Source of the DNA: Sipunculus nudus
Taxonomy: Eukaryota; Annelida; Sipuncula; Golfingiida; Sipunculidae
Length of the DNA: 64,000 nt
NCBI GenBank assembly: GCA_026874595.1
Contig: CM049316.1
Location: forward strand, 23,955,839-24,019,838
Direction: 5' to 3'
Shown here piece after piece: positions 52,133-63,003 of the stretch; the first letter of the stretch is position 1; each line of letters starts with the position of its first letter. The position numbers were made by a program, and so were the translations under genes. Under the pieces are notes generated by a model. It searched no databases. It saw only the letters and a list, made by a program, of their open reading frames with translations, and was not told the origin of the DNA.

Positions 52133-52220
52133 AAACAATGCTGTTGCTGGTGTGGCAAAAATAATCCACCGGAAGACCCCTATAAAGTGGATTATTTTTG
52201 CCACACAAACAACAATGTTG
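52133..52220. repeat. Long hairpin with perfect 19 bp arms
   Basis: TGTGGCAAAAATAATCCAC (52151-52169) pairs exactly with 52187-52205 across a 17-base loop. Weaker pairing continues outward through caatg/cattg. Could be a small MITE or a hairpin RNA. Confidence 0.65.
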
Positions 52221-52229
52221 TTTCCGGTA

Positions 52230-52440
52230 AAGGTAAACCTTTAACCAGGTTTAGATATATATTTCATAGTTAACGCATAAATGGAACGAAAGTCTTTAAT
52301 TCTAGTTATGAATATATTTCATTTCCAAATATATGAATATTATTATCTGATATCAGGGGGGGGGGGCTTATTACAATGACCATTGATTAAGAGTGGGGGT
52401 ATATACCCCATCCTCCCTATATTGACACCCCTGTAAAAAG
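52230..52440 (+). repeat. Dispersed repeat, partner of 24480-24710
   Basis: Same block order as the partner, with a run of ten Gs near 52357 and a closing attgacacccctg. Both copies lack protein-coding frames. Confidence 0.5.
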
Positions 52441-55400
52441 CTTATTAACATACGTATCAAACCGTTTGCGCTTCATTGAATATAATAGGTTGATCGCTGT
52501 GTGAATACTAAAGGTAACAGGCTGTCCACAGTTTTATATCAGTTTGATTGCTACTGTCTATACATTCAGCATATACCTGATGTCTTAACAAATATTGGCT
52601 TTGTTACGACTCGATAGATATTTATTTTTAAACATTTAATGAAAGATTTTGGTTTGTTTTCCTGTTTCTTTAAAGACATTAATGTTTGGTTTAAAAATTC
52701 AAGCGATACGTCAGATAAAATATCTAGCCATCTGGTGAGAGCAGTTTGTACTAGCACTTTAGTCAGGATTTGTTCAACCTCCATGCTGGGACAAGCTCTA
52801 TTGCCGCAAATGATAGGCCCCTGCGACTTTTCATGCACAGGTTCTTGCAATCTCGCACGCAGGGTCAAGCTGTATTTTGTAAAATGGATTGAGACTTTGC
52901 AGGTTATAATGGATTTAAGCGTGATTGACCTGAACGAACCGACCCAGTTACATTGTCATTTCTGTGAACAACATGTGACCTGAGATCCCTTGGCCTCACG
53001 TGTTATGACGAGTACTTGGTTCTAAATGGGGAAATGAAGCTTCTAAAACGCTTCTTTTACAGTTTTTAAACGGCAATTTTTGCTACTGTGCTTGAAACTT
53101 CACCCCTTTCTTCATTTCAGTCAAGTGATCTTGTTGCATAATATTGATCTGGCCATCACTGGATGATTAGATTGCATATTCATACATCTTTAAATAAAAA
53201 AAAAAAAAAAACAGATTCCTCACATGATAGCACACATCAGGCACGTCCATGATTTATTTCATGATATTTACTATGCCGCATCAAGAATATTACCCGCAAA
53301 ATAGATCCACAGGTTTGGCAGATTATAAAATATTTTTAACTGGCAAATACTTTATGTTGGTAATATTTGGAATGAATGATGTGGATACGTACACTATATT
53401 TGCTCTATTTACTCAAAAACTTTAATCTGCAATTCACAATTGAAATAGCTAAATAGTAAATGCGTGCCATAGGTATGGATGAAGGCAGGAGAGATCTTTG
53501 GTGTTGATAATGGGATTTTGTGTGATGAGACAGGCAATGTTATAGGTTGGTTTCCTGTCTTCTTTTTCACTTTGTTGTATCGTCCTCCATTTCAAACAGA
53601 CACTTTTCAGACAAATGAAACAGGCTAGACCTACGTTTACCGTTATTTCCCGATTTAATCAACTGAATCATACCTCAGAGAATCAAAATGACTAAACAAA
53701 CACAGAAAAGCACGAGAAGTTCCTTTATTACTTATCATTTCTTAAACAATCTGAATAAATTTACAACAGTACCAACAACACTACGGAACTATTTTATGAG
53801 GAAATATGATTTTAAAATATCATATATTACATAATATTTTATTCTGCATGCCCGCAGTAAAACATTAAATATAATTGTCACTTTTTCGTTTATTTGGAAA
53901 ATTCATGTAAGTCAACCCATTAAATACTGCATAATATTTGGTTTTCTCGATAAAAATTGCACTCAGTTTAGAACATGCTCAAGGATGCCAGCTCAGCTGC
54001 ATTATCTTGTCCAAGGGAGCACCTACAGTTCAGAGGGCCTAACCTAAAGTTTCCAAAAGCAGCGAGATTCCATATAGCCAATCAAAATACATGTATTACT
54101 TTTCTTCACGTGCGCTCACGTTCATTTTGAAAAGTAAAGTTTGGAAAGTGAACGAAAATTACTATATCCATCATATGTGGTTGGGGTGAAGAAAACTATG
54201 ATACTCTTGGAGGACATTGGTCCTTGTCAAAAAGGGAAGGAAGATGTCTTGTAAAGATATTGAGAGGGGGTCCATATTTACATCGGAAGCATTTGGGGGC
54301 TTTTTTGGGGGGGGGGGGGGGGGCGGTCGGCTTTCTGCAAGGCTCGTAGTTACTTACATATCTGCTAGTTTTCTATATTAAGCATATATTATATTTTGTT
54401 TCATATTTCTCAGATAAGAAAACGGCTCCCCCTGCACCCCTAGACCAAAGGATATATGACGTTTAGGCCTTGTATTGGAACTGTATACATTTCTCTGCAT
54501 TTGAACCCTGTCCTGCATTGCAGTGAAATAGTTCATTCATTTAAACCAAAGCTTCTCCTTGCAAAGCGCTGATATATGCAAATATATGAAAATATGTAAA
54601 TGCAACTAAAGATAATCTCCATGCAAACACCTGGTGGCGCTCCGGTATTAACCCATTTTAAATTAAATCTTGCTTGAAAGCCAAAGGTAACATCATATGC
54701 TTTTAATTTTGTTTGTGTCAAAAATGATTAAAATATTTTCATCCTTATCGAACCTTACAGTACGGTTCTCGTCTAAACTAAGCAGGGCATTATGACGTCT
54801 CGACTGACGCTTCAGTCAGTGGGGCGAAATAGCGCAAGCAGTACCCTCACAATACCCTTTACCGCCCGGAAATTCGACAATTTTGAGGCCGTCTAAAAAC
54901 GCATCCAATAAGAGTTCTGTCCATCTGGTTCTCCTGTTTCCTCCACCTTTTATCTACGATCTATCTAACTCTATCAGTTGCTTATATTTTCGCCTTACAT
55001 AACTAACTGAATACCAACTCAATCTGTCAAACTTTGTCGTTGCTGAGGGAGCCAGTGCGGGCCGGATTTTCTGGAGACCTGTGACTGGCTCGAAGGCCGA
55101 CTTCACTTTCAATCAAATCATCACAGTTTCGTCCTTGTTAAACAGCCAAACAGAGATCGCACCCTGATTAACGCTTGCCGACCACCATACATGATGTCAC
55201 AGGGGTGTGGGGGTGGGGGTTTGTCCAGAGTGGCCGGGCGTACACCGCATCAAGCACTCCATGCCAAAAAAGTACTCGAACATAACATATTCGAAATCTA
55301 GTTTACATGTATATGTATAAAAATCCAAGAGATAAAACCACGGATAAATTCTTTTAATTGCAGGTGACATGTCTTGAAAAACAGATGACTAATAAGCGAT

Positions 55401-56291
55401 GATCGGATTTGTTGTCGATCTACAGTTTATTTCAATAAGCGTTTCTGATGAATTGTTAAGTTAAAGTAAGACAATTTTTTTATTAGTCTGTTAGATAAAC
55501 AACGGTTCATGGAAGCAAAATACAGAATACGACCTTTCGTACAACCTGTCAAGCTGAAAATTAGCTCATGTAGGCGCAACCATGTTTAACTGGCAATTAC
55601 TTAATGTTGGTTATATTTGGAATGGATGGTGTCGAAGCATAATTTATATTTTCTATTTGCCTTAATTATTGTAATTTTCAGTTGTGGTCGATATAGCTTG
55701 CCTTCGACATGAAATAGTGCGCACATTGATTGGCAGAGATATATCCCATCGAAGACGAGATCTCGCGTGAGGAGAATGCCGACGACCCTCTGCACCGAGT
55801 TAGAGATGCCTTTGCCGTTAGGTCAAGAGTGGCTGACCAAATTTTAATCGTGTAGCGCCACCATGTGTCTGCTATGGAGATTAAAAGCGCGGTATTAGTT
55901 GTGCCTGTACATAAATATACGTTAGTAAAGTTATGGCTACACAAAGATGAAGGTGACTTCGGTTTTTCATAAGTACAAACTTATACATAACATTATTTGT
56001 GCATGTTTACAAATTGTATGTACACATTTACATCAAGAAAAAAAAATAACCATGACACCCTGGTAATTTTATAATTTATGACTCCTCACTGGAACTACTG
56101 AGGCTATACGCGAAAAAGAGATCAGAAGCCAAAGCTTCGATTGGAATCACAGAGTATATACGCTACCATAAAAATACCGCGTATTTACGGTAAACCTTAA
56201 TCCCATGTTTACGGTTAATCCTGCACAACATCGTGGTTCTTCTGTGAAACAATGCGTCAAGAATTAATTTTAAAATGTACAATAAAGGTTT

Positions 56292-56297
56292 TTTATT
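56292..56297 (-). terminator. Candidate polyadenylation signal, BRICHOS gene
   Basis: AATAAA on the minus strand about 500 bases after the stop. Closer variants such as AATAAG exist, so the site is tentative. Confidence 0.35.
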
Positions 56298-56795
56298 GTA
56301 TTACATTTAGGCTTAGAATTACAATGTGAGAATTACATTATAAATGTAGTAAAGAGGACAATGTAGTCCGTTCAAATTTGTTTGATAAGAATTCTTTCCA
56401 GCTAAATTACATAAGCATGGGTGTTTTTGGTAAGGATTTTACGGAATAAGTAATATTTTGTACGTATGCGTACATGGAATGTAAACAGGTGTTTTCTTGA
56501 AATGTAACAAATTTTGCTTTTTAAGTTTGACAGTTGAAACAAGTAGTCCCGGCCGTCCCAAAATGCCCAAACAGAAGAAATTCCTTTCGAGTAGAAACGA
56601 CCTCTGGCGGGAGGGTGGCAAAGGCAAGAAGAATAGTTTTTGTTACATCTCATATATACCGTTTCATAAATACTCGTAATGTCTGCAATGCCCCCGTCTT
56701 TATACATGTACTTATTTATGGTACAAATGCCCATGTGGATGCAGCTGAACAAATTATTCACTGCATCTTTCATTCTTTCTATACAAACGCCGTGT

Positions 56796-57052
56796 CTAAT
56801 CGGGACAATAATCCCACAGGTGGCAGCACGGTCTGAACAGGATAGTTAAACATTTGTATTCCCAGCGACAATACGAGCACGACCGTCGCCAGTTACATGG
56901 TCTTAATATACGCCTACAGCAGACTGTATTACATATACCGTGAGCCCTGTACCACACCGCGTCTGTAATGTAGTGACCATGGCATCCTCTATGTCTGAGG
57001 CATACGTAGGGTAACACCCCTCGCTTGGACCGAAGATGGGCGCCTGGACCAT
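56796..57052 (-). CDS. Terminal exon: processing site and 12-Cys peptide
   Basis: A strong polypyrimidine acceptor (ttctttcttccgtcag) joins in phase 1 and opens GPGAHLRSKR. The predicted released peptide (codons 57020-56799, 74 residues) starts GVLPYVC. Cysteine spacing is C-x5-C-x16-C-x3-CC-x6-C-x5-C-x2-C-x5-C-x7-CC-x5-C. It is cationic (10 Arg and 1 Lys against 4 acidic residues) and rich in Trp, Tyr and His. Chondromodulin also ends in a Cys-rich, CC-containing domain with PC(S/N)W near its end; here PCNW recurs, but the cysteine count is higher. Confidence 0.85.
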
Positions 57053-60000
57053 CTGACGGAAGAAAGAAGAGAAAGAAAAATAGTTTCTTCCCGAATAAAG
57101 GTCTCATATTAGGCCCAAACTTCCATTTATAAGCATCAATATTTCATTTTAGCAAACATATGAATCATAACCATACATGTGTATTTAAAGTAAAATAAAA
57201 ATGAAATAATAATACATATTTTTGCCCTTCTCCCTATAAAAAATCCATTCATATAAACTAATGTATCATTGATCCATAAAATGATGCTGTATATATTATT
57301 TTTCTAACCTATTCTGTCTTTTAACAAAACCATAATAAACAAAAACTGTTAAGTTCGAAATTCCTGATGGATTTAAAATATTCTTTAGAAATTATATTCA
57401 TGAGGTTGTCACATGCAGATCACTTCTGAAATACATCAAAGGTAAATCATTGCATAAAGGACATGCTATAAAACGACTCGTCTTCTAAAATAATGTGACA
57501 AAGGCGATACGAGTATAATCACTCTTCTTCACTATTCTTGTGTTTGCCGACCTGATTCTATGGAGAGTTTGTTTTTGCAGCATTTCAACTGAGCTAGTGC
57601 CTTGATTTTTTTTATTAATATTGTACATACAATAAATAGTTTTCAACAGTTAACAATGATTTTAAGATTCCATATTAATATGGAAAAGAAAGATTATTAA
57701 TTTTGTTCGACAGACCTTAACTGTGATGTAGGTCACGTGTCCGGATTCGAGTCCACATTTAGCGACTTGGACTCGTGGGTTCTGGATTGGGATCCAAGAA
57801 ATCCATCTCGCGTAGAGTACGTAAAAGCTCTGTCACATACTATTTTAAAGACTTATTAGCTGAATATAAGTCCTTACAAGACTTTACCAAGCTTAAATTC
57901 AGCATCGGGGGCTACATTTAGTCGAACAGTGAGCTATAAAGCGTGTGTTAACTAATATATTAATATTATATATTAAAATATTATATATTAATACTGGACT
58001 CGAACTGGGACTCAGATTCGAATTGACCCGGACTCGAAGAAGATGGACTATGGGTCGAACCTCAAGGACTCAGACTTGCACTTGGACTCGGATGGTGTAG
58101 ACTGGACTATACCGCTTGACCTGATTGAAGTTAATATTGGTCCACCATAAAGTTTGTATCACATAAATCTAGTATAGTATTCGTTTTAATTATGTATGTA
58201 TATATCATTAGTAATCAGATATGCCTTATAGTGTGATTCCCGCATTAATGTATCTTTATAAAGCCTTCATTCTTAAATACATACATATATTTATATATAT
58301 ATATATATATGTTACAGTTAATGTCTGAGTTTAGGGAATACACGTATTCCCTAACACTTTCAGTAAATACGTGTAATTACTGATTCACTCAGGGAATAGG
58401 CGTATTTTCTGAAAGTCTAGGAAATACGTGTATTTCCTAAATTTAGGGGGCATTTTCTACCGAGATTTACTGAAGAAGTTTCAGTGAATGTAAGCAGAAT
58501 GTATAGGTGGTCTCTCTTTAGGTGATCGCCCTGGTTTCTTCAATAACATGGTTTACTGAAGGTTTTTTTTTTTCTCAAGTGACTGCTCTGATGACTTCAT
58601 TTCCATGATTGACTCAAAGGGTTTCAGTGAAGTACAGATACAGACCGCTGATCCCAGATTTTGCTATGAATTTTGCAGATGTTGTATGAATTATTTAATA
58701 TGCTTGTAAAAATGTTCACATTTTGAGAAAATACACCGGGAACGTCGAACGGGTGAAAATCCTGTTTCTATTGTCCTAGAATTAACAGTTTCTGTCATGA
58801 TAATGCAAAAGGTCTCCTATTATTCATAATTCTATGATTTATGGATAACACTAAAGTTTCTGTAAATATTTATATTATTAAACTTTCATAAATACATTTA
58901 TGTACTTGTATTATACTCAACTATGTCGGAGGGAATAAAGATTTTCATCATCTTTAGTCCTGAAAAAGATTATTTTTATCTCATTAACTCAATTTCTTAC
59001 ATGGTATCGGCGTGGTAACCTCTTCGTCAGCGTGACTGCCAGGGGTCTGCTCCGGGTTCAGCCAGAACATGGACAGACCACTACACATGTCGCTGATTCG
59101 CTGACCAAGGAAATACGTATCTTTGATTGGTTCTTCGGCTGGGCTGAGTACCGCCTGGTCGTCGGGATCAGGTTGGACGTCTGTGTCATTCTTTATCTAC
59201 ATGAACAATACAATGATACTTGCCACGCATAATATATCATTATATAATTCTGCTGAATTAACGTAATTGTAAGAGATGCACGGTACTATTTCATTGTTAT
59301 CCATATATAGTTTCTTAATGGCATATCAAACTGGAAAAAAATCTTCAAAACAAGCCGCAATGTGTTTGTGTGTGATTTTTGGGGAGGGGGTCGGTTCCCA
59401 ATTGTTGGATTCTGCCAAAACCGTGTTTGCATTCAGTCATTCAGCCCATATAAGGTCATTCTTGCTTAAGTGACTATCGATTTATGTCTATTCTTTTATG
59501 ACGTTTCTGAATCCGGATCGTTAGCCAAATATACACCGAACTCTTATATATTCTTCGGTGTCCCATTTTCTCTTAATACTCTATTCTCATTCAATATGAT
59601 AATTTTATGAGATGCCGTGATTGCGTGTTGTGAATATGAAAGGGGATGAACGGTTACCTTCCTGACGAAGGCCAAAATGTATTCCAATCAAGGTCATTCA
59701 ATAGAACGTGCATGCTAGCATTCACCCGTGCTCGTTATTTAGACAATATATTTTGTTAACCAGTTTGTGTTATAAAAACATTAATGATAACACGTACCGG
59801 GTGTGTCTTCATGTATCTCTCCAGGGTTGCCGGGTCGACACTGGAGTTTCTGTTCATTGGTGACACGTAGCAAGCTCCCTCACCCTCAGCCGGACGACTT
59901 ACTATCACCGTGAGGCCCTGGATAAAAATATTGATAGCAGTGATGTAAAACTCGAGTCCGGACTCGAGTTCACTTATTATAGGACTGGGTCTCGGACTTG

Positions 60001-61601
60001 TACTCGGATTCGGAGGTAAGTACTCGAGATATCAAGACAAATCCATCTCGAGTCCAGGAGGAAAAACACATTCGGTCACATATTATAAAGACATAAAAAA
60101 AGCAAACTACGAACAAAATATTAACAAAAAGCACCATTTATTTCCCGAACTTTAGCTCTGCATCCAGAGAGATATGTTACTAATAGCATGTGTAGACTAA
60201 CATAAAACTATACATGATTAACTGAAATTTCCATTTTGTATTTCCTTCTAAGGATGTTTGTGTATAACTTGGACTTGGACTCAGGTTACAAATGACTCGG
60301 ACTTGGACTCAGGTTACAAATGACTCGGACTTGGACTCAGGTTACAAATGACTCGGACTTGGACTCAGGTTACAAATGACTCGGACTTGGACTCGAGTCG
60401 ACTCGGACTCGCACTCGGATGGTGTGGACTTGAAAACATCACTAATAATAATAGTATACCAAAATTGATCAAAACTGATAAAATTTATATAAATCCTGTA
60501 AACACCAATGTTTCTGTCGATTTACACTCATATACACACTCATGGGTATCAAAGGTATTGTTAATAGCGTTTCTTAGTGTAGAATATTTTTAGGAGAAAA
60601 AAATATAGCCACACCTTAGAGGAGTGGTTAAAATAGTGGAAAGTATACACGAACATCCATACACATTTATATATTAATAAAACATTCATTAATTTTTCCT
60701 TTTGAGGTGTGTGTTCTTGTCGCCTTTCTTGCTCAATGCATTGGTTTATTTCTGAACTCGTTAAAAACTGTTCTTGTTTCATTTTTTTTTATTCTTGGTT
60801 TAATAACATTTACAGTCTATATGATGTTAATTACTTACCTATTTTAAGTCGTCGAAGACTGGGTTCTAGTTGCTTTTCATACTGTATGTACATGTATTTT
60901 TCTTTATATTGTTTTATTTACAGTCTGTCTGATATTTACTCACTTTTTTGAAGTCGTTGAAGACTGTGTTCTGGTCTCCCTTTTTGTTCTTGGTGTTCAT
61001 CTCTGTAGTATTGGATTTGATATCTGTCTTGATTGTCTCCTGGACCTGTTCCCCTTTGACCTTGAACTGAAACTGGAAAATCTAAAACGAGAAAGCACAC
61101 TACCTGTTATTCTATTTTTCCCACGATATAACAACAGAAAAGTAAATTGGAAAAGTTGAGCTATGTCTAGCAAATGAACCATGACTTTTCTTTCATGCCA
61201 CTTAAGAACAGACTTTGATGCTGGTCAGACCAACAGTTTAGATTTTAAAGTCTTTTCATTACTAATCAGGCTATAGGAGCATTTAAAGAAGCAAGAAAAA
61301 AAGCCCATTTTCTTCGAACAATAGTGGAATTAAATTTAATGATTCCGAAATAATTACTATTAAACCTGCAGTTTCCTATCAATGCCTATGAATGAACCTC
61401 TAATTCATTATCCAAGACTACTTCTGGAGTTCTCACCTTAACGAGATTATCCGAGACTTCTTTTGTCGTCTGGTTCATTAGTGCCACTCCCACCGGAAAA
61501 CCACCCATAACTAACGCTACCACGACGACAGTTGTCATGGCGATAAGCACGTTTTTTTCCATGCATTTTGATTTTCTACCTTCAGACCCATCGGCAATGA
61601 A
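56796..61601 (-). CDS. BRICHOS-domain type II membrane precursor (chondromodulin/tenomodulin-like), 5 exons seen
   Basis: Exons, in transcript order: 61601-61437, 61081-60944, 59917-59798, 59196-59001, 57052-56796; phases 0, 0, 0, 1 with GT-AG borders. From the ATG at 61562 the protein has 278 residues. A membrane helix (VLIAMTTVVVVALVMGGFPV, about 5-24) follows a four-residue stub. A linker with NQT and NTT sites leads to the BRICHOS domain (about 80-178): VFNDFKKGLTVIV, the CYV cysteine (104), and IKDTYFLGQRISDMCSGLSM with the paired cysteine (166), then FWLNP. This closely follows the chondromodulin/tenomodulin pattern (NDF.NGI.., CY, KD..FL...V.ELC..LPIFWL). The last exon gives LRSKR, a furin-type site, then a 74-residue peptide with 12 Cys. 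By family analogy the BRICHOS part assists folding and the peptide is shed. Exon 1 is open back to its acceptor, so the true start may lie upstream; my range includes those 13 codons. Confidence 0.88.
57730..58110 (+). repeat. GACTCGGA-rich element, copy 4, in BRICHOS intron
   Basis: Contains gattcgagtccaca, aagaaatccatctcgcg, aagcttaaattcagcatc, then gactcggatggtgtagactg. It lies in intron 57053-59000. Confidence 0.65.
58331..58445. repeat. Cluster of four palindromes of one type
   Basis: TTAGGGAATACACGTATTCC then CTAA (58331-58354), a gtaaatacgtgtaattac palindrome, a cagggaataggcgtattttc copy, and taggaaatacgtgtatttcc. All are variants of one GGAATACGTATTCC-like inverted repeat, spaced about 30-35 bases apart, in the large BRICHOS intron. 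Confidence 0.65.
59001..59196 (-). CDS. BRICHOS exon with second conserved Cys
   Basis: 65 codons plus one base, acceptor ttcatgtag, donor CCAT|gtaaga. It contains IKDTYFLGQRISDMCSGLSM then FWLNP, the C-terminal helix and strand of BRICHOS, followed by an acidic spacer. Reading through the donor would give a short tail and stop (PCKKLS), a possible alternative end. Confidence 0.88.
59380..59625 (-). repeat. Repeat family R, copy R4, within BRICHOS intron
   Basis: Inverted and more diverged. Contains tgtttgcattcagtcattc, tttctgaatccggatcg and ttttatgagatgccgtgatt. It overlaps intron 59197-59797. Confidence 0.45.
59798..59917 (-). CDS. BRICHOS exon with first conserved Cys
   Basis: Forty codons in phase 0 between acceptor tttatccag and donor CCG|gtacgt. 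GLTVIV strand, then ACYVSPMNRNSSVDP; the Cys is the first of the invariant BRICHOS pair. Confidence 0.88.
59945..60440 (+). repeat. GACTCGGA-rich element, copy 5, in BRICHOS intron
   Basis: The most complete copy: actcgagtccggactcgag, caaatccatctcgagtccag, aactttagctctgcatcc, then four to five 28 bp units (acttggactcaggttacaaa then tgactcgg; about 60272-60410), ending gactcggatggtgtggact. It lies in intron 59918-60943. Confidence 0.75.
60944..61081 (-). CDS. Linker exon of BRICHOS gene
   Basis: Acceptor tctcgttttag, donor AAAAAA|gtgagt. Its 46 residues include a Lys-rich, Asn-glycosylatable segment (KSNTTEMNTKNKK), and it ends in NTVFNDFKK, the start of BRICHOS. Confidence 0.85.
61437..61601 (-). 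CDS. Membrane-anchor exon of BRICHOS gene
   Basis: Acceptor gcgatttttttatag, donor GTTAAG|gtgaga. It encodes FIADGSEGRKSKC, then MEKN and the hydrophobic helix. Either the Met at 61562 is the start, with the upstream part as 5' UTR, or an upstream exon supplies more cytosolic residues. Confidence 0.82.
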
Positions 61602-62563
61602 CTATAAAAAAATCGCACATTATCCTTAATCATAATGCATAGTATAAACTTAAATTTGTAAAATCCTGTCATCGGGTATTTTTTTTTTTATATTGCATGT
61701 TCACTAATATATCAGTATCAAAAGTGTTATAACTTCAAATATGTTTGTAACCCCCCCAACCCCCCCCCCCCCCCCCCCCCCGACCAAAAGTCAGGGGATT
61801 CATATCCCCCGGGCCCCAATCCGGTTCCGTAGCTTATGATACTTGTGTACTAGCCCATCTTTGCAGGAGCTGTATTATAAATAATGATCTGAGCTTGTTT
61901 GAGTGATTCTCATGATCGTAACACCATGAGTCAGCCTCTGTTCAAGCTGTGTTACTTTTGATGAACAGACGATAGGATGACCATTTGTTGACAATGATCG
62001 TTACATTACAGGCTGGGGAGGGTAAGGTTGAGAACTACTCATCCCAGCATTAGTGTAATGCTTTGGCCGCACACGACTTGTTAATGCACGAGCAAGAGGA
62101 CTGCATGGGTAACATTAATACTGACGTATCGAGCTCTAGCCCTGCCAGGGCTTTAGTAATTATGTTACTAAAATGCGTAACTACATGATTCAATGTGATA
62201 ACAGACGTAACTCGTTGTCACTAGATGAAAATGTCGGTCAGAAATAAGTTATATAATTTGCCGCGAGGGGGCCGTACCTGTTCTTAGCCTTGCGACACGA
62301 AAATCGAGCAGTTCAGCGACAGGAAATAAGATTTAACCATTGCATAGACTGGGCCAGTCTAAGCCAGCTCACATTTGCGCCTCTCCCTCCTTGGACCAAA
62401 AGACGAATATAGGCTATGGGGTGTTTTTGAAAGTTGTGTTGGTGGGGATGGGGAAGGGGAGGGGGGGGGCTCGGTTCCCCCTCACGCTGTGTTGAAGATG
62501 TTGAAAAAAAAAATAAAACATAAAATAAACATTATCAGTTTAGTATTTGGCACGAATACAGGA

Positions 62564-62735
62564 ACTCTCGGCCCCAGAGACACTCGTCCCAGAGACACTC
62601 GGCCCCAGCGACTCTCGGCCCCAGAGACACTCGGCCCCTGAGACGCTCGGCCCCAGAGACACTCGGCCCCAGCGACTCTCGGCCCCAGAGACACTCGGCC
62701 CCTGAGACGCTCGGTCCCAGAGACACTCGGCCCAG
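62564..62735. repeat. 16 bp GC-rich minisatellite with 48 bp higher order
   Basis: Units ggccccagagacactc, ggccccagcgactctc and ggcccctgagacgctc alternate, so a 48 bp trio repeats. Strikingly GC-rich against AT-rich surroundings. The repeating Gly-Arg-Ala-type frames are a by-product. Confidence 0.8.
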
Positions 62736-62939
62736 GGCATCGGCTCCGATACTGGCCTCGCGAAACCCCTCAGAAAACAATCTTCCCGTAGTTATCTCTT
62801 CTGGATTGTTATCCCCTCACTTGATGAGCCACTCGAATCGGAGAAGTTCCTTAGTCGTGGTGGCCTGCATGTAGGCCCTAGTTGAACGCCACGAAGCAAT
62901 TAAAGTTAAATTTTCCATAAAATAAAAAATATTGCACAT

Positions 62940-62941
<2 letters not shown>

Positions 62942-63001
<60 letters not shown>
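62942..63001. repeat. (TA)n microsatellite
   Basis: Uninterrupted TA. Confidence 0.95.

Positions 63002-63003
<2 letters not shown>

Larger units (their letters stand above)
50983..56290. other. Gene-poor stretch between GT61 and the BRICHOS gene
   Basis: No supported gene. Contains one perfect hairpin, one dispersed repeat, G runs (54308-54323), and a repeated pair at 53334-53400 and 55588-55640 (ttaactggcaa.tact, atatttggaatg.atg). Confidence 0.55.

Noticed and set aside
62482-62780. Overlapping Gly/Ser/Ala/Glu repeat frames on minus
   Set aside because: By-product of the 16 bp minisatellite; several frames are equally open.
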